A stretch of DNA of 64,000 nt from Arthonia radiata (lineage: Eukaryota; Ascomycota; Arthoniomycetes; Arthoniales; Arthoniaceae), in contig PSQN01000004.1 of assembly GCA_002989075.1 (NCBI GenBank), positions 1,550,001-1,614,000 of the forward strand, read 5' to 3'. Below the pieces are notes generated by a model, which was not told the origin of the DNA, ran no database searches, and worked only from the letters and a program-made list of their open reading frames with translations. Shown piece after piece: positions 36,976-51,600 of the stretch. Made by a program: the position numbers and the translations under genes. The number at the start of each line of letters is the position of its first letter. Positions within the stretch are counted from its first letter, which is position 1.

Positions 36976-37171
36976 TATAATCTAGGTATAGGGCAGGAAG
37001 CAGTTAGATAGCAAAAAGAGCCTAAATAGGCTCTACTAGTATTCAAGCTAATTATTAAGGAGACCAGAAAGGGATGCGTCTACTAGAGAGAAGATATCCT
37101 TCTAGAATCGTAGCTTTCCTAAATAAACAATATTCCGTTCTAATTTGCTATCGAGACGTTTATACATTATA
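36976..37171 (-). repeat. Gyp-B2 left LTR
   Basis: 196 bp; followed by a purine-rich tract on the minus strand, as in Gyp-B1. Confidence 0.9.
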
Positions 37172-37780
37172 ACTACCTTTCTCCTTAAGGAGGATCGCCC
37201 TCGATCTAAGTGTAATCTACTATTTCTATCGTACCTTTTATTTATTGTTTTACGTAGAGCAACAACCTCGTTAAAAACCTGCTAGCTTATATCTACGTTT
37301 AGTCGAGAAAAGAGTAATGTTACTTACTATTATTCTGCGCGTCGTTTAGTGCTAATTTTCTGTAGCACCGAGTTATAGTGCTAAGCTTTACTTTTAATTT
37401 AAAGCTCCTAAGCCTAAGTTATAAGCTCGGTAGTAAGGTTATATATTATTTTTACCTAATTTTACGTTCTTTTGTATGCTCTTATATACGCTTTTACTGA
37501 TTAATTGCCCCTATAGGTAGTAGTAACCTACGTAAATAGGCTTCTTTGCTTCTATATTAGTATCTATAGGCGGAAGCTTTGTTATCGGTACCTAACAATA
37601 GGTATAAAATAAGGCTCTTGCTCTTTTAAACTTTCTCTTTCTTTCTTTAATATTATTATACTCTTTTACTTAGTCTACAAGCTTCTCTTCTCTAGTAGGC
37701 CTTTACTTCTCTTCTTGAGTAATAAGTTTATAACTAATTTAGTATTAGATTGCCTTTAATTTACCTTTATAATCTCTACT

Positions 37781-38062
37781 ATGTTGGGTTTTAACTCCGT
37801 TAACAAACTCGCTGCTAGAGCGAGCTCTTCTAAAGCGTTAACTCGCCGCTTAACTTGCGGCATTAAAAACTCTAAAGCTATTATTAATTTTAAAGCTCTT
37901 CTTTATAACGTCCGTAAGAAGAAAGCTCTTAAGGTTGCTTTACTAATTCTTAAATTATCTGCAGCTTTTTTTAGTCTACGCTCTTCTAAACTAGATAGCG
38001 TGTCTCTAACTCCTATAACTTTTTATAAGTCTACTATCTCTTATTGCTTTATTTTAGTCTAA
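37781..38062 (+). CDS. Gyp-B2 antisense accessory frame, 93 codons
   Basis: Counterpart of 19437-19718: same length, same start and end (MLGFNSVNKLAARASS ... YCFILV), opposite to pol. Many residues differ from the Gyp-B1 frame, yet neither copy has lost the frame over these 93 codons. The Gyp-A2 insertion lies 0.4 kb downstream, within the same plus-strand region, which continues past 45613 to about 46200. Confidence 0.4.
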   Translation: MLGFNSVNKLAARASSSKALTRRLTCGIKNSKAIINFKALLYNVRKKKALKVALLILKLSAAFFSLRSSKLDSVSLTPITFYKSTISYCFILV

Positions 38063-38457
38063 ATATTAGTATTCTAGCTCGTTAAAAGTATTACGTTCGT
38101 AAAGATAACTTCAACGATAATAAGATTGTCCGTTCTCCTTATTACTGTAGTACTACTTATAAGTCTAAGTCGTCTATAAAGTTTTACCGGTCTACCTCCT
38201 TAAATCCCGCTTTTTGCGCCGTATCTGCGTTAATCTAGCCTTAGCTAGAGGCTTACGTCTTAGTATACTACCGTTGTATAAAGGCTTTATTTAGCGATAT
38301 AGCTGTACGTAGTAGTTCTTCCGCAAACTTCGATTTTAAGTATTACGAGAACTAGACTTGCAAGTAGCCTAAGAAACAGTACACCAAGTATACTCGCTGT
38401 ACTAGTATTAGGAGGTCAAAAGATAAGTATAAGATAGTAAGTCTAATACTCTCCCGT

Positions 38458-38929
38458 TGTTACGAGTACCAGCCCTAGACGGCCTAGCGCACGTCCGAGC
38501 GTTAACTACTGCCAATTATCTCAGTTCTATCAGCATTATTCCCGACTAAGCCTATAAACCCGCTGTAGGCATTATCGAACAAGATAGCTATAAGAGTCTA
38601 TATTCCCTATAAACTCGACATAAATATTATCGAGTTAGTAAACATAAAGGAACTCTCTCTATATACCTTAGACTATATAGTTAGACTAATAACCGACCTT
38701 AGGATAGACTTTAGTCTATTAACTTAACATCTAAATATAAGTTTCTTAACTCTATTTAAGTAACGTACTTTATCTTCTATCTATCTTAGTTAAGCCCCTC
38801 TTACCTTCTATAATCTATCTTACCTCTCCTACCTTTTAGTCTCTAGCACACAAGATACCTACTACTAAGGTCGACAAGTATACAAGATAAGTAAGCCTTA
38901 GTTTAGTTCTCTCAGCGACCGGCGTTACA
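38458..38929 (+). repeat. Gyp-A2 left (5') LTR
   Basis: 472 bp, TGTTAC...GTTACA. It differs from the right LTR at roughly one site in ten, almost all transitions. Confidence 0.92.
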
Positions 38930-41900
38930 CTTTAATAGACTCGCTACAAAAGCAGAGAAAGCAGATTAATTATATCTACTACTTCGGTACTCAATAGCTG
39001 CGACGCTATAAACAGGCTAGCCAGCAAAATAACCGCTACAGATAAGATATCGGACGTTAATACTAAGATAGGTAAAAGCTTCTCTAATAAACGTTCTAAA
39101 CTTACTTTATTTCTAACACGCTTAGCCATATATTTTAAGACTTATAAGAATTAGTTTCTAAATAACAGCACTATAGTTTTGTTTGCCGCATTCTATATAA
39201 ATAGCGAGGCATATAAATAATTTAACTTTTATCTTAAAGACTATCTCTATAAGACACCTAACAAACAACAAGAAGAGACTAACGAGCTCTTCTCTAGCTT
39301 TGCTGCGTTTTAGTAAAAGCTCCGACAGATATACAGAAATATAGATTCTAAACGTACTGCTATACGTAAACTTAAGATACTCCGTTAGATAGAACCAGCT
39401 AGCCGATACGCCGCTGAGTTTCTGCAGTATATTAATTAAACTAAATAAGATAAAGAACCCCTAGTTAACGCCTTTTATAAAGACTTAAAGGACTATATTA
39501 AGGAAATTATCTATATCTGTAAAGAAAAGTTTACTAAACTAAAGAAGTTTATAAAACGAGTTAAGGAAATTAACGATAGCAACTTCGAACGACAGTTAAA
39601 AAAGAAAGAAACTAACTTAGGTAAGTTCGCCTAGATTCAGAGTAAGTATAACTTATAATAAGACCGGGGTAATCTAATAGAATTAGACTTTATAAAGCCC
39701 CGTAGAAAACTAAATAACTAAGAACGAGAATATAGAATAAAGAATAAGCTATGCTTGTATTGCAGAAAACTAGAGCATTAAGTTAAAGAATGCTGTTCTA
39801 AGAAACAACAGTTCAATAGTACTAGTAGAAACAGGTACAACGATCGACCCTAGAAACCCTGTTTTCTATAACAATATTTCAATATAACTATTTAGACACA
39901 GAAGGACACCTACTAGGTTACTTCTAACGAAAAGCACAATAAATAGAACTTATTTAACTTATACAAGAACTAGAATACAGACATTAAGTTATGGGAGGAA
40001 ATAAAGAAACGATAAATAAAATAGGAACAATAAAACCTATAGGACTAGAACAACATTAACCGCACTATTCCGAGGCAGCAGGTACAAGATACCGTTACAC
40101 CCTATAAAACACTATTCTAGACCGCGTACTACGATAATAATTATACGATCTATAAATCTAACAAATTGAGGTTAAGATAGTAGCTAAAGAAACCGATATC
40201 TCTAAAACAAGGTTCGACACAAAAACTAGGCCTTACCCGAAGACGACCTAGGTCGCCTTACCTAGAAACCTAAGGAAAATTTAAGAAAGAACAGACTATA
40301 GAGGCTAAGCAAGATAGCAGCTACGATGCGTTATAGGCAAGACAACGACTTAAAGACAAAAATATAGATTCTAATAGTACAAAATCCTTGCTTGAGAACG
40401 ATACTAACTAGGAAGAACAAACTCTAATCCGTTAGAAAGGAATAATATAGAGACTTTGTTAGTTAGCCTTCTATAATAAGAAGTTAAGCGCTAATAGAGA
40501 AATTAACGATATTCTAGAATATATTTACTTACGTCTACAACAACTAGTAGACCACCTTATTAGGGGTCTAGAATTGCGTAGCCAGTATTAATATCTTTAA
40601 CTAACAATATATAACTTATAAATATAATAGGTTTTAACTAGCGATAGTTATATAATTAAAGTAGAAATCGTAAATAATAAACTAGACGTTATAATAAGAG
40701 CAGTACTAGAACACCTTACACAGGAATTCTTATAGCAAATTAACCGACAATAGGTTCTAATATCTAAATTACTCTAGAACGTATACAATTAACAGAGAAA
40801 AGACTAGGCCGACTACTCTAAGAGCAGTAGTACCGGCCCGTCCAACAGTTAAACTCTCTAAGAGTCTAGCTCTATATAAGCTTAGCTTTCTACAGAATAT
40901 ACTTATATACTTAGGCAACAATAAACTACAGAAACATTAAAATTATAATCGATTTAGGCGCAATAGGTAACTTTATTTTAATACGCTGCGTTAAGGAGTA
41001 CTAGATACAAACACAAAAAAAGAAATTACCCTACGTACTGTCTAGATTTTAAGGGGCAGAGGAAAGAGTCGACTATAAGACTTTACCAATAGATATAACA
41101 ATTAAGAACTATTAGAAAGAAATTACTTATAATATTGTAGATATTAACTAGTACTACGCCGTACTAGGTATACCCTAGTTACAACAATATAATCTAGAAG
41201 TAGATTAAAGAACTAAGAAGCTTCTCTTTACTAGGTATAAGTACTCTAAACAAGAGTCGTTCTACAGAACGAATACCCTACAAGCTATTTTTAGTAGTAA
41301 GAATAAGAAGCGCAATAAAGAACTTATATAGATTAGCACTACTATACTCCAACATTTAGACATCCTATAAGAGAAGTCTAACGTAGTATCTTATCTATAG
41401 CTAGCTACACGTAAGTATAAATAAGAGATAACTGTACGCCAACGATTCTATACAACGATAAGTACTTAGTTAATTACTAAGATACCTAAGAAATACGATT
41501 AATTCCGACACCTATTTAAAGAAGCTAAGCTAGACTTAGCTCTTCTAGAATATAAACCGTAGGATTATACAATACCTTTATAGAAGGGCAAAATACCAAT
41601 ATTCGGTCCAATATACTTTCTATTAGAAGCAGAAAATTAAGCACTCTGCGATTATTTTAATAAAAACCTTAAGAAAGGATTTATTTAAAAGTTAACATTA
41701 CTAGCCGGATACCCGATACTCTTTGTACTAAAGAAGAATAGTAAACTACGACTCTACGTAAATTATAGACAATTAAACGGAGTAACTATTAAAAACTAAT
41801 ATCCTTTGCTACATATCGACGAAATAACAGATCGATTGTATAACACGCAATAGTTTACTAAGTTTAATCTACAAGAAGCATATAACCTAATCTATATAAA

Positions 41901-44499
41901 GAAGAGCGAAGAATAGAAAACAGCCTTCCGTACCAGATACAGACTTTTTAAGTATTGCGTTATACTCTTTAAGCTAATAAACGTACTAGCATTATTTTAG
42001 AAATTAATTAATAACACATTTAGCGATTACCTAAATATATTTATAACTACTTATCTAGACAATATCCTAGTATACAGCCGTATACTAAAAGAACATAAAA
42101 AACATATTAAAAAGGTATTAGAAAGATTAGCGCGTACCGATTTACAAATTAACATTAAGAAAACCTAGTTCTATCAACAATCTATCGAATTTCTTAAATT
42201 TATAATTACTGAGCACGGTCTCTAAATAGAAGATTTAAAAATCTAATCCGTTCTAACCTAGCCTACACTAAAGAATATAAAATAACTATAATAGTTTCTT
42301 AGTTTTGCTAATTACTACAGGCGGTAGATATCTAACTTTAGCCAAATTACAGCACCGCTGTCTCAACAGACAAAACAATCGATAGGATTTTCTTAAACGT
42401 AAAAAGAACAATTAGTATTTAAAGAGCTTAAGGAAGCTTTTAAGATCGGACCTATACTAGCGATATTTAATCCTAACCTACCGATTATTATAGAAACAGA
42501 TGCGTTAGACTATACAATTAGAGTATATATAAGTTAAAACAATAAGGAAAGAAAGCTTAGACCAGTAGCTTTCTACTTAAGAAAGATATTACTTACAGAA
42601 CAGAACTATAATATTTACAATAAAGAGCTTTTAACTATTATAGCAGCATTCGAGATATAGCAAGCTTACCTAGAAGGAGCAAACTATATAATTATAGTAT
42701 ATACAGACTATAAAAACCTAACTTACTTTATAACAACAAAGAAGCTTAATCGTAAGTAAGTTAGATAGTTAAAAACTATAGCTCTATATAACTTTATTAT
42801 TACCTATAAGAAAGGTTCTAAGAACGATAGAGCCGACGTACTAAGCTAACGTCTAGACTACCTCAATAACAAAGAATACGTCGAGCACGCAATATTCTGA
42901 GAACAGAATAATAAGATTAAATACAATTAATTGGCTATAACAACCGAGTTTGTTATTAAACTAAACAGCCGAATTCTAGACATTCTAAACGACCCTGAGA
43001 CCTACTAGGAAAACGAGAAACGATACTTAGAATTAACTAAGAACAATAGAGACTATTATAAATTTTAAGGCAAAATCTACGTTCTAAGGAATCTAATTCA
43101 AAACATTATTAGTAACTTCTACGATAATCTAACTAAAGAACACAAAGGCATCGACAATACTATAGAAAAGATTACAAGAACCTATTACATCCCGAGAATC
43201 CGACACTACGTCGAGGATTATATTCGAGAATACGATATATACGCAAGAACTAAGTACCTAAGGTATTTACTATACGGTAAACTACAACTACTAAAGATAC
43301 CCGAGAGACTATAGTATACGGTCTTACTAGACTTTATAACTAAACTACCAATATCTAAGGATCTACTTATAGAAGTAGCTTACAACGCTATCCTCGTTAT
43401 ATACAATAAACTAATAAAATACGCATACTTCGTACCTTACAAGGAAGCTAGCAACTTAGAATAACTAATATATACCTTTCTATAAATTATCTTAGCTAAC
43501 TATAGTTAACTGCAAAAAATCGTCTTAGACAGAGATCGAAAATTTATCTTACGATTTTAGATATCCCTAATACAACAATTAGAGACTAAACAAAAAATAT
43601 TAACATTATTCTACCCGCAAACAGACAGACAAACAGAACAAACAAATTAAATGCTAGAATAGTATCTTCGGGCGTATATTAACTACTAGTAGAACGACTA
43701 GGTATAATTACTACTAGTAGCGCAAGTAGCGTACAACGACACTAAAAACAATATAACTAAGATAACTCCGTTCTATACCTTATATAGCTATTACCCTCTT
43801 TAGAGAAGACAACTATACAATACTACCGAAAACGAGACAGCTACACAAATAGCTACAAGCATAAAAACTCTATACCAGTAGTTAAAGTCTAACAGCGAGT
43901 TTATTAACAAACAAACAAGACAATAGTATAACAAATTAAGAACTACCCTAAATACAAGCATAAAAGAGGGGAGAAGAGCTTACTTACTTATAAGAAACTT
44001 AAAAACTATTAGACTAAGTAAGAAACTTAACTATACTAAGAGAAGACCGTTTAAAATCTTACAGCAATTAGAATCTATAACATTTAAACTAGAACTCTTA
44101 AAGACAATAAGAATATATTCTATATTCTATATAGCGCTGTTAAAACTAGTCTACTTCCGAGAAGCAGAACGATCCAACTCTAAAATTCTTTTTAACAACT
44201 AAGAACCTGAGTACGAGGTCAAAATAATTCGAGCCTATAGGTAATACCGAGGCAAACGACAGTATCTTGTAAAATAGAAAGAATATTCTAAACATAAAAA
44301 TTAATGGGAACCAAAATAAAATCTAATTAACTACAAAGCTACTATTCAATAGTATTGAAACTAAAATATTAGTCGGTTATAGCAGCATTAATACTCTAAT
44401 CTACTATTTAGTGTACCTCGCTAGTACTTAGATTATCTTTAAACGAACTAGCCTACTATATTATAGGACCGCTACTCAATACCGGATAGGGGTTACTTT

Positions 44500-44950
44500 A
44501 AAAGTTAATAGATAACCTATTTAAACATTTAAATATATTACTACTAGCTATCGACATAGTAAGCTCCTCTTACTTTAATAACTTATTTTGAGCTAACTTT
44601 GCTGCTATCTGCGTACAAGTCTTCTTAACCTTCTCTTTTAACTTTTAGACCTTAAATCGGTTACGCTATATAGCCGCAACGAACACTGCTATTTAAGCCT
44701 TTAACGAACGTAATTGACGCTTTGCGTGCTAGAGGGCAGCCGACTAAGAGGAATATTAAGAATAAACTAAACGCGCTGTAATTAAGTTAGTTTTAGTTAC
44801 TATAAAAAGACAGCAATAAGGTATACTATCTATCATTAATACCTATAAATTATAACTCTTTTTGTCTTAAATATATACTAAACACGTCGCCTTTCTAAAC
44901 TAAACTAAATATCTTTCCTTAATTAACATATATCTAGAACAAGAAGGCAT
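44500..44950 (-). pseudogene. Gyp-A2 antisense accessory region
   Basis: On the strand opposite to pol, starting MPSCSRYMLIKERYLV at 44950, followed by a second Cys-containing patch and a Lys-rich, coiled-coil-like stretch (KLKEKVKKTCTQIAAKLA). The same order occurs in Gyp-A5 and Gyp-C. Degraded. Confidence 0.5.
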
Positions 44951-45134
44951 TTCGATACTGTAGACTTTAATTAATAGGTATTAACTATACTTTTTGTTAG
45001 GACCCGCAGCAACAGACTTTATACAAGGTATAGCGACTTACAGATTAGTTACAAAGAGGGGAACGAAACGTAACTTATACGTATTTAAAAGGCTAAGGGT
45101 TAATTAAGAACAATTTAACTAGAAGAAGAGGGAT

Positions 45135-45608
45135 TGTATTACAAGTACTAGCCTTAGACGGCCTAGCGTACGTCCGAGCGTTAACTACTGTCAATTATCT
45201 TAGCCCTACCAGCATTATTCCCGACTAAGCCTATAAACCCGCTATAGGTATTATCGAACAAAACAGCTATAAGAGCCTACATTCTTTATAAACCTAATAT
45301 AAGTATTGTTAGGTTAGCAAATACAAAGGAACTCTCTCTATATACCTTAGACTATATAGTTAGACTAATAATCGACCTTAGAATAGACTTTAGTTTATTA
45401 ACTTAATATCTAAATATAAGTTTCTTAACCCTATTTAGGTAACATACTTTACCTTCTATCTATCTTAGTTAAGCCCCTCTTACCTTCTATAATCTATTTC
45501 GCCTCTCCTATCTTTTAGTCTCTAGCATACAAGACACCTACTACTAAGGTTAACAAGCATACAAGGCAAGTAAGCCTTAGTTCGGTTCTCCTAGCGACCG
45601 GCGTTACA
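45135..45608 (+). repeat. Gyp-A2 right (3') LTR
   Basis: 474 bp, partner of 38458-38929, followed by the target duplication CCCGT. Confidence 0.92.
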
Positions 45609-48600
45609 CCCGTCTTAGATACTAATTGACTCTATATTAACGTATACTAGGTTCTTGCTTAGTAAAGATATATCTACAACCTCTTTATACGCGCTAACTT
45701 CTTCTTAACCTTTAGCGAGGACGTCTAAGATAACAAAGAGTCTTTCTACGACGACTATTTTACTCTGCTTTGCGCCTTTTGCGTTTAGCTATAGGCCTAA
45801 TAGCGCGGTCTAGGCACTAAGTCGGTTAAGCAGGCCAATACTAACAATTTTAAGCGTATTAAGGTGCTATGCTAGAGCTTCGATTCTAGTATAGGGTTGT
45901 ATAACCCTTAGCCGCCTACAAATAAGACTCCTTACGAGCTAGCTATAGTAGGTCTAGTTAATTAGATTCGGAACCGCGTTAACGATAGTCGCGGCTAGGT
46001 TAAGTAGTATTACACCGCCGATTTATACTAACTTTGGTACTAGTTTAGGTAGTCTTCTTATAGTTTTCTGTCTTTTGTTTGGCTAGAGTTTTAGTCTATA
46101 TAAGTAGTTTTCCTTAGTCTATTAGAATAGTTCTATATTTTCTCTCTATACAAGTCTTATTTTAGCTTTCTTATAGCTTAAGCTTTATAATTATATATAA
46201 ATAGTCTTAAAGTTTAATACTATACTAATTCTATGTTTAGAACTGTACTTTAGGTAATCTATCTTCTCTTTAATATTATATTGTAGGCTAATTACGTAGG
46301 CTTGTAGCTCTTTCTTATCTACGTTACCTAGTTTATCTCAGACGCTTGTCTCTTAGCTTAGCGTCTTTACGCTTCTTAAATTTCTTAAGAGCGTTAGAGT
46401 CTTTAAGATGTGTCTGCAGCTTTATTGTGTTATTTGCCTCTAACTACCCCTACTACTTAGTTCAATACTAGTCTTTATTCTTAATCTTAAAGCAGATCGC
46501 CTTAATAAGCTATTCTTTACTACTATTGACTTTAACCGGACTAGATAGTTTTGTACCGGGCCGACGGCGATATAGCTCTAGTAAGGATACGTAGAAGATA
46601 GAGTAAATGCGGTAGAAGTCTAGTAGTACTAGCTAGTAAGCTTATTTACCTACTTTCTTAAGGATTCTAAATAGTCCTAAGCTTCGATCGTTAAGCTTCT
46701 TTATTGACCTCTTTGTTTTAAGGTTCTTTAACGATAGTAGTACTAAGTTACCTACTGTATAGTATTTTAGTGTATGCTTGGTATTGTACTATTCTGTCTA
46801 TAGACGCTAAGCTTTCTTTAGCTGCTACTTTATTTCTTATTAGCGAAGAAGGCGTTCTTTTATATACTTAACTGCTATAGAATATTCTAATCTAAGCTAT
46901 CTTTCTTCTTAATAAGAGGTATCCTTACCGATAGGAGGGTCGTTTAGCTTAACTACGGTATAGTGCTAATTTAGCGGCAGCGCGCCGTCTAGTACGTCTA
47001 TAACGCGATCGAACATACATTTAATTAGCAAAATTTTTGTTAATAAATAAACTTTTAAATTGTATGTAAAAGCAGCTTCTTTTAGATACTTATACTAATT
47101 ATCTTAATTCTAAGAGATATAGATACGTAGGTAGTTTTTAAGCTTCTGGTTCTAGCGCTCGGTTTAACTATCAGTTTAAGAGTAAAATACTGTACTTAAC
47201 CTTCGTTTTACGGCTAAATGCTAGCAGAAGGTACTTCAATATAAGCTAGTAAACATAGATCCTCTGTTAGATAAGAGGCTTCTTAGGAATTCTAACGTTT
47301 TCGTCTAATGTTTGTAAAGCACTTCTACTAGCTTTATAGCATCTATAGTTTTACTAACTAAAATATAGGTTATAAACTTAAAGAAGCGGTCTACAACTAT
47401 AAAGATTAAATCAACAATATCCCCGTTCTTTAAAAAAATTATCGGTAGTTTAATAATAAAGTTTAAGGATAGGTCCTTAAAGAGGCTAATTAAAACCAAT
47501 ATCGCTGCTATTTCGCTATATAGCTTATACCTCTTTACGGCTGTTTGTTAGTATATATTGTATTTAGCAATAAAGTTCTTAATATACGTTACTATCTTTT
47601 CTTACGTATATTTACGTCTCAGAATTTTAAGAGTCTTTTCGACCTTAAAGTAGTTAGCAAGCTTATTATTATAATTTCTGCTTATAATTTTAAGCTTTAA
47701 CGTAAAGTATTCTAATATTTAGATTTTACTATCTTAACGCAACAATTTATAGCTATCGACTAACTATTTTATATACTTTAGAGACTTAGAGTCTAAGTCG
47801 GGCTCTATTAGAGTATCTAAGTCAATTCGACTTGTACGGCGCTTTCTTATACCAGCTTAACGGCAATCTATTACTGTTTTATTACTCTACTAACCTTTAG
47901 TCCTAGCTAATAATTTTAACTCCGATACTTTCTACTTTATAAAGGTGTCTCTCTACTAGACTTTAAGGATTAGAGTCGCAAGACCCCGAGGAGTATTATT
48001 GTAAGCTGTTTTAAGAGTAGTAGCTGCAACTATCTTAACTCGTAATACGAGAGCTATTAAAAAAGGCTCTATATCAGTAGAGAAAGATAGACACGTTTCT
48101 CGCTTCTAGGCGTTCTATATAAGGTCTGTATCTAACTCCAATCTACCCTCGATTTAAGCTATAGTCGCGTTTAGGGTTTTAGATCGATAGCTAAACCGCT
48201 AATAGTGTTTAAACTAATTTTTAAGCAATATAATTAAGATAGCAATTATACCTTCTTCTAAGCTAGAGGGCTTTTTCCTAGTATTAGATAAAGTAGTACC
48301 TCTTCTAAGCTTCTACTATAAACTCGATAACATCTTATTAGCGTTGTCTTCCTTTACTTTATACAAATTCTTATAATTTAGACGGCGCAACGGCGCGTCT
48401 GCTAGATTCTTACTACCCGTACGGTATAGTATTTTAAAGTTAAATGCTAACAGGTCTTCTATTTAGCGCGTCTATCGGCGAGACAATACTTTTGTTGTTA
48501 TAAAATATTACAGATTATTGTAGTCTGTTACGACCTTTACTAAGTACTGTACATTAATAAGGTAATAGCGCTAGTACTTAAAGCTAGCTTATATTGCTAT

Positions 48601-51600
48601 AAGCTCTTTATTATAGATATTATATCTTAGCTTAGCGTTTATAAATTTCTTTAAAAAGAACGCTACCGAATATAGATATATATCTACCTTATTATCGATA
48701 TTAGTTCGAACGGTGTCCGCTATATTTAGTATAAGCAAGCCTAAGTTAATATTTAACGATAATAGCAATCGACTATCTTTCCTTAGCTAAAGTAAGATAC
48801 CTACTATTATAAAGTCTAATACGTTAGTTATTAAAACGATCGATAGTACCGGGTTAAAGTACGTTAGCACTAGTATATTTATAAAGGCTTGCTTCAGCGC
48901 TTTAAAAGCTTCTTATTGAGCTTTGCCTTAGACAAACTTAATGTCTTTCGTTAGTACGTTCATTAGCACTACAATACGGCTAAATCTATAGATATATTAC
49001 TAATAAAAGTTTATAAATTCTAAGAAGGATAGAATCTACTTTACAATAGTAGAGACTAGCTATTTAGCTATAGTCTGTATCCTTTCTAAGTCTATTTCAA
49101 TACTATCGACTTCTACGGTAAACTCTAGGAAAGAAACCTTAATAATATAAAATTAATACTTAAACAGCTTTATAAATAAACTCTATTTACGGAGCCTTTA
49201 TAGAACTTCTTTAATATAGCTTTTATAGCTTTCTTCGTCTTTAGAGAAAATTAAGATATTGTCTATATAAACGATATATACGCTATCAATAAGATTACCT
49301 ATAGCTTTATAGATATATACCTAGAACGTAGTAGAGGCGTTTGCTAGTTTAAAAGGTATTACTAGGTATTTATAGTACCCGTATTAGGTATAAAACGCTG
49401 TCTTCTACTTATTCCCTTTATAGATATAGATATAGTAATAGGTATCGTAAAGATTAAGCTTCGTAAATACCTTCGAGCCTTATAAACGATTAAGAATCTT
49501 AGAGACTAGCGGTAATGCGTAGCAATTCTTTACAGTTATATTGTTTAAACCGCGGTAGTTAATATATAGTCTTAACGATCCGTCTACCTTAAATATAAAC
49601 AAGACTAAGACACCCGCCGAACTAGTAGAGGGTTGTATTTACTCTTTCTTAATTATAGTATTTAGGTACTTTCGAAGCGTCTTTAGCTTATTCTACGATA
49701 TAGAATAGATTAGCTTATATAGAGGTTCTATACTATCCTTAAGCTTAATCTTATAAGTATACTTACTAAGCGGCACAAGCTTACTTAATAGTTCTTTAGA
49801 AAAGATATCTTTATATTTAGCGTACTAAGAAAGAAGCTTATCTTACTTCTCTACTTTCTTAGGCTCGCTATTCGAAGTCTAGTTTAGCAGCGAACTAACG
49901 TCTAATAGGACCGCTATTTAATACTTATAACGTTTATCTGCTCTTATCTATAGGATTGTAGAGTAGTACTGTTCGTCTCTTTATAAATATACTAAAATTA
50001 TGTCTTTATTAACAATCTTAATAAATTTAGCTCTTACTACCTGTTCTTTAGGCGCAGAAAGGTTTCTTTAAGCAATTATTCTTATCGCTTAGCTAATTTA
50101 GAGCTTAACTTACTTAAGCTATAGGTATTCTAAGACAAGGCTGTATTCTACAAAGTTAGCTAAATATAGATAGAGTTAGTAATACCGTTCCTCCTTATAT
50201 ACATCTTTTACAGTTATATTTACGTTATAAGCGCTATAAAGCTACAGCTTATTTTTATTAAGGAATTTAATATATAAGAGCTTTACTCTATATAATTTTT
50301 GCTATCCTCTTTTAAGCACAATACAATAATTAATAAGGTTAATCTCTATACTAAAATCTACTAGTGCGAGGACCTCTTGCGGCGACCTATTTAGCTATAT
50401 CGAGACTTTAATTTGTTCTCGCTATTAATCGACAGTTCTAAGCTTTAGAGACGCGAGACTTACTCTCGAGGCCTATTGTTTTTCTACTTAACTAGCGTTA
50501 AATTGACACTAGTTTGGGGCGTAGTACATTTAGTAGTATAATACCCTTTCTAATTGTATATAAAGTAGGTAATGTTTGCCTTACTATATATCGACCCTAG
50601 TTGCCTCTATATAGCAGAGCTATTGTCTCTTTATTAGACTAGTAAGTTGCCTCGTTCTCGGTATAAACTATCTTGTCCGCGGCCCGACCCCTATAGAGAT
50701 GCTCTAGCGTTATAACCGCTACAGTTTATATCCGATCCGCTATTAAAGCGATCTTAGTTTATATTAGTGTTGCAGGCGTTCTACAATACACTACAATTAA
50801 TATTTATATATTAATAAACTTTCTTTAGAAGCTCGTTTATATCTTTAAGTAGGTTCTTTAAGAGACTTTACTTAATTAGCTTCGCCTTAATTTATAAAGA
50901 TAAGCGTATATAGTAAAATACGGCTCAATTTAGGTCCGGTATCTTGCTATTTAGCAACTTAGTTTCTTTATTCTAGAGAAAGCTTAAGAAGTTCTCGAGC
51001 TTCTATGTTAAACTCTATATCGACGTAAAGAACTTTTCTACGTTAGCTATAGTAGCCGTAGCTAAGTTAACGATACATTCTATTACTTATTCTTTAAAGT
51101 ACGCTTATATATAAAGCAACGTCTTCTCTTTATTCTTGTCGGCGTAAGTTCGCTATCTATCCGCTAGGTCTCTAAGAAGTCTCTAAACGTACTAAATAAT
51201 AATACAAACGTTGTCGGAGTCTAAGACGTTAGCTATCTAAAATCTTTTCTTAATGGTCTAAGTCTATCGAGTGCCTAAAGAGCTTATAACTCTCTTAAGC
51301 TTAGGCGTCTCTTTCTTAAGAAGCTCGTTAATCTAGCTTTAAAGGCTTAAATCGCTCTATAGCCGCTTACTACTAGCTTCCGAATTACAAGCGGACTGAA
51401 GCTTAACTTCGAGTATTTGCTTTTTAAGCTTAAGCTTTTTAATAGTATGCTGCTGCTACTATACTAGTAGTTTTTGTCTCAGCTTTCATATTTTAATGCT
51501 TAAAAAGGCGCTAAAGAGGAATTCTTTGCGGTTAGAGCCTTAATAAGCCTCTTTATCGTCGTTATTGTTTTAATTTAGACTATCGTTCTTCTTAGTTTAC

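Larger units (their letters stand above)
38458..45608 (+). mobile_element. Gyp-A2, full-length Ty3/gypsy chromovirus, broken
   Basis: 7151 bp, LTRs 38458-38929 and 45135-45608, perfect 5-bp target duplication CCCGT (38453-38457 and 45609-45613). Plus orientation: the purine-rich tract AGAAGAAGAGGGA abuts the right LTR. Parts: gag (about 38950-40430), zinc knuckle of CCHC type near 39755-39805, protease (about 40930-41000), reverse transcriptase (about 41500-42200, with LDNILVYS near 42060), RNase H (about 42400-42860), integrase (about 43080-44030), chromodomain (about 44205-44325), and an antisense accessory region on the minus strand. A chromodomain at the end of integrase is the hallmark of chromoviruses. 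It is the most deeply nested and least AT-rich copy; looks whole in structure, coding-broken with many breaks. Its LTR differs from other Gyp-A LTRs in the first third, so it is a subfamily. Confidence 0.92.

Noticed and set aside
38944-39129. 61-codon minus-strand frame in Gyp-A2
   Set aside because: Antisense to gag just inside the 5' LTR; not seen as an open frame in the other Gyp-A copies.
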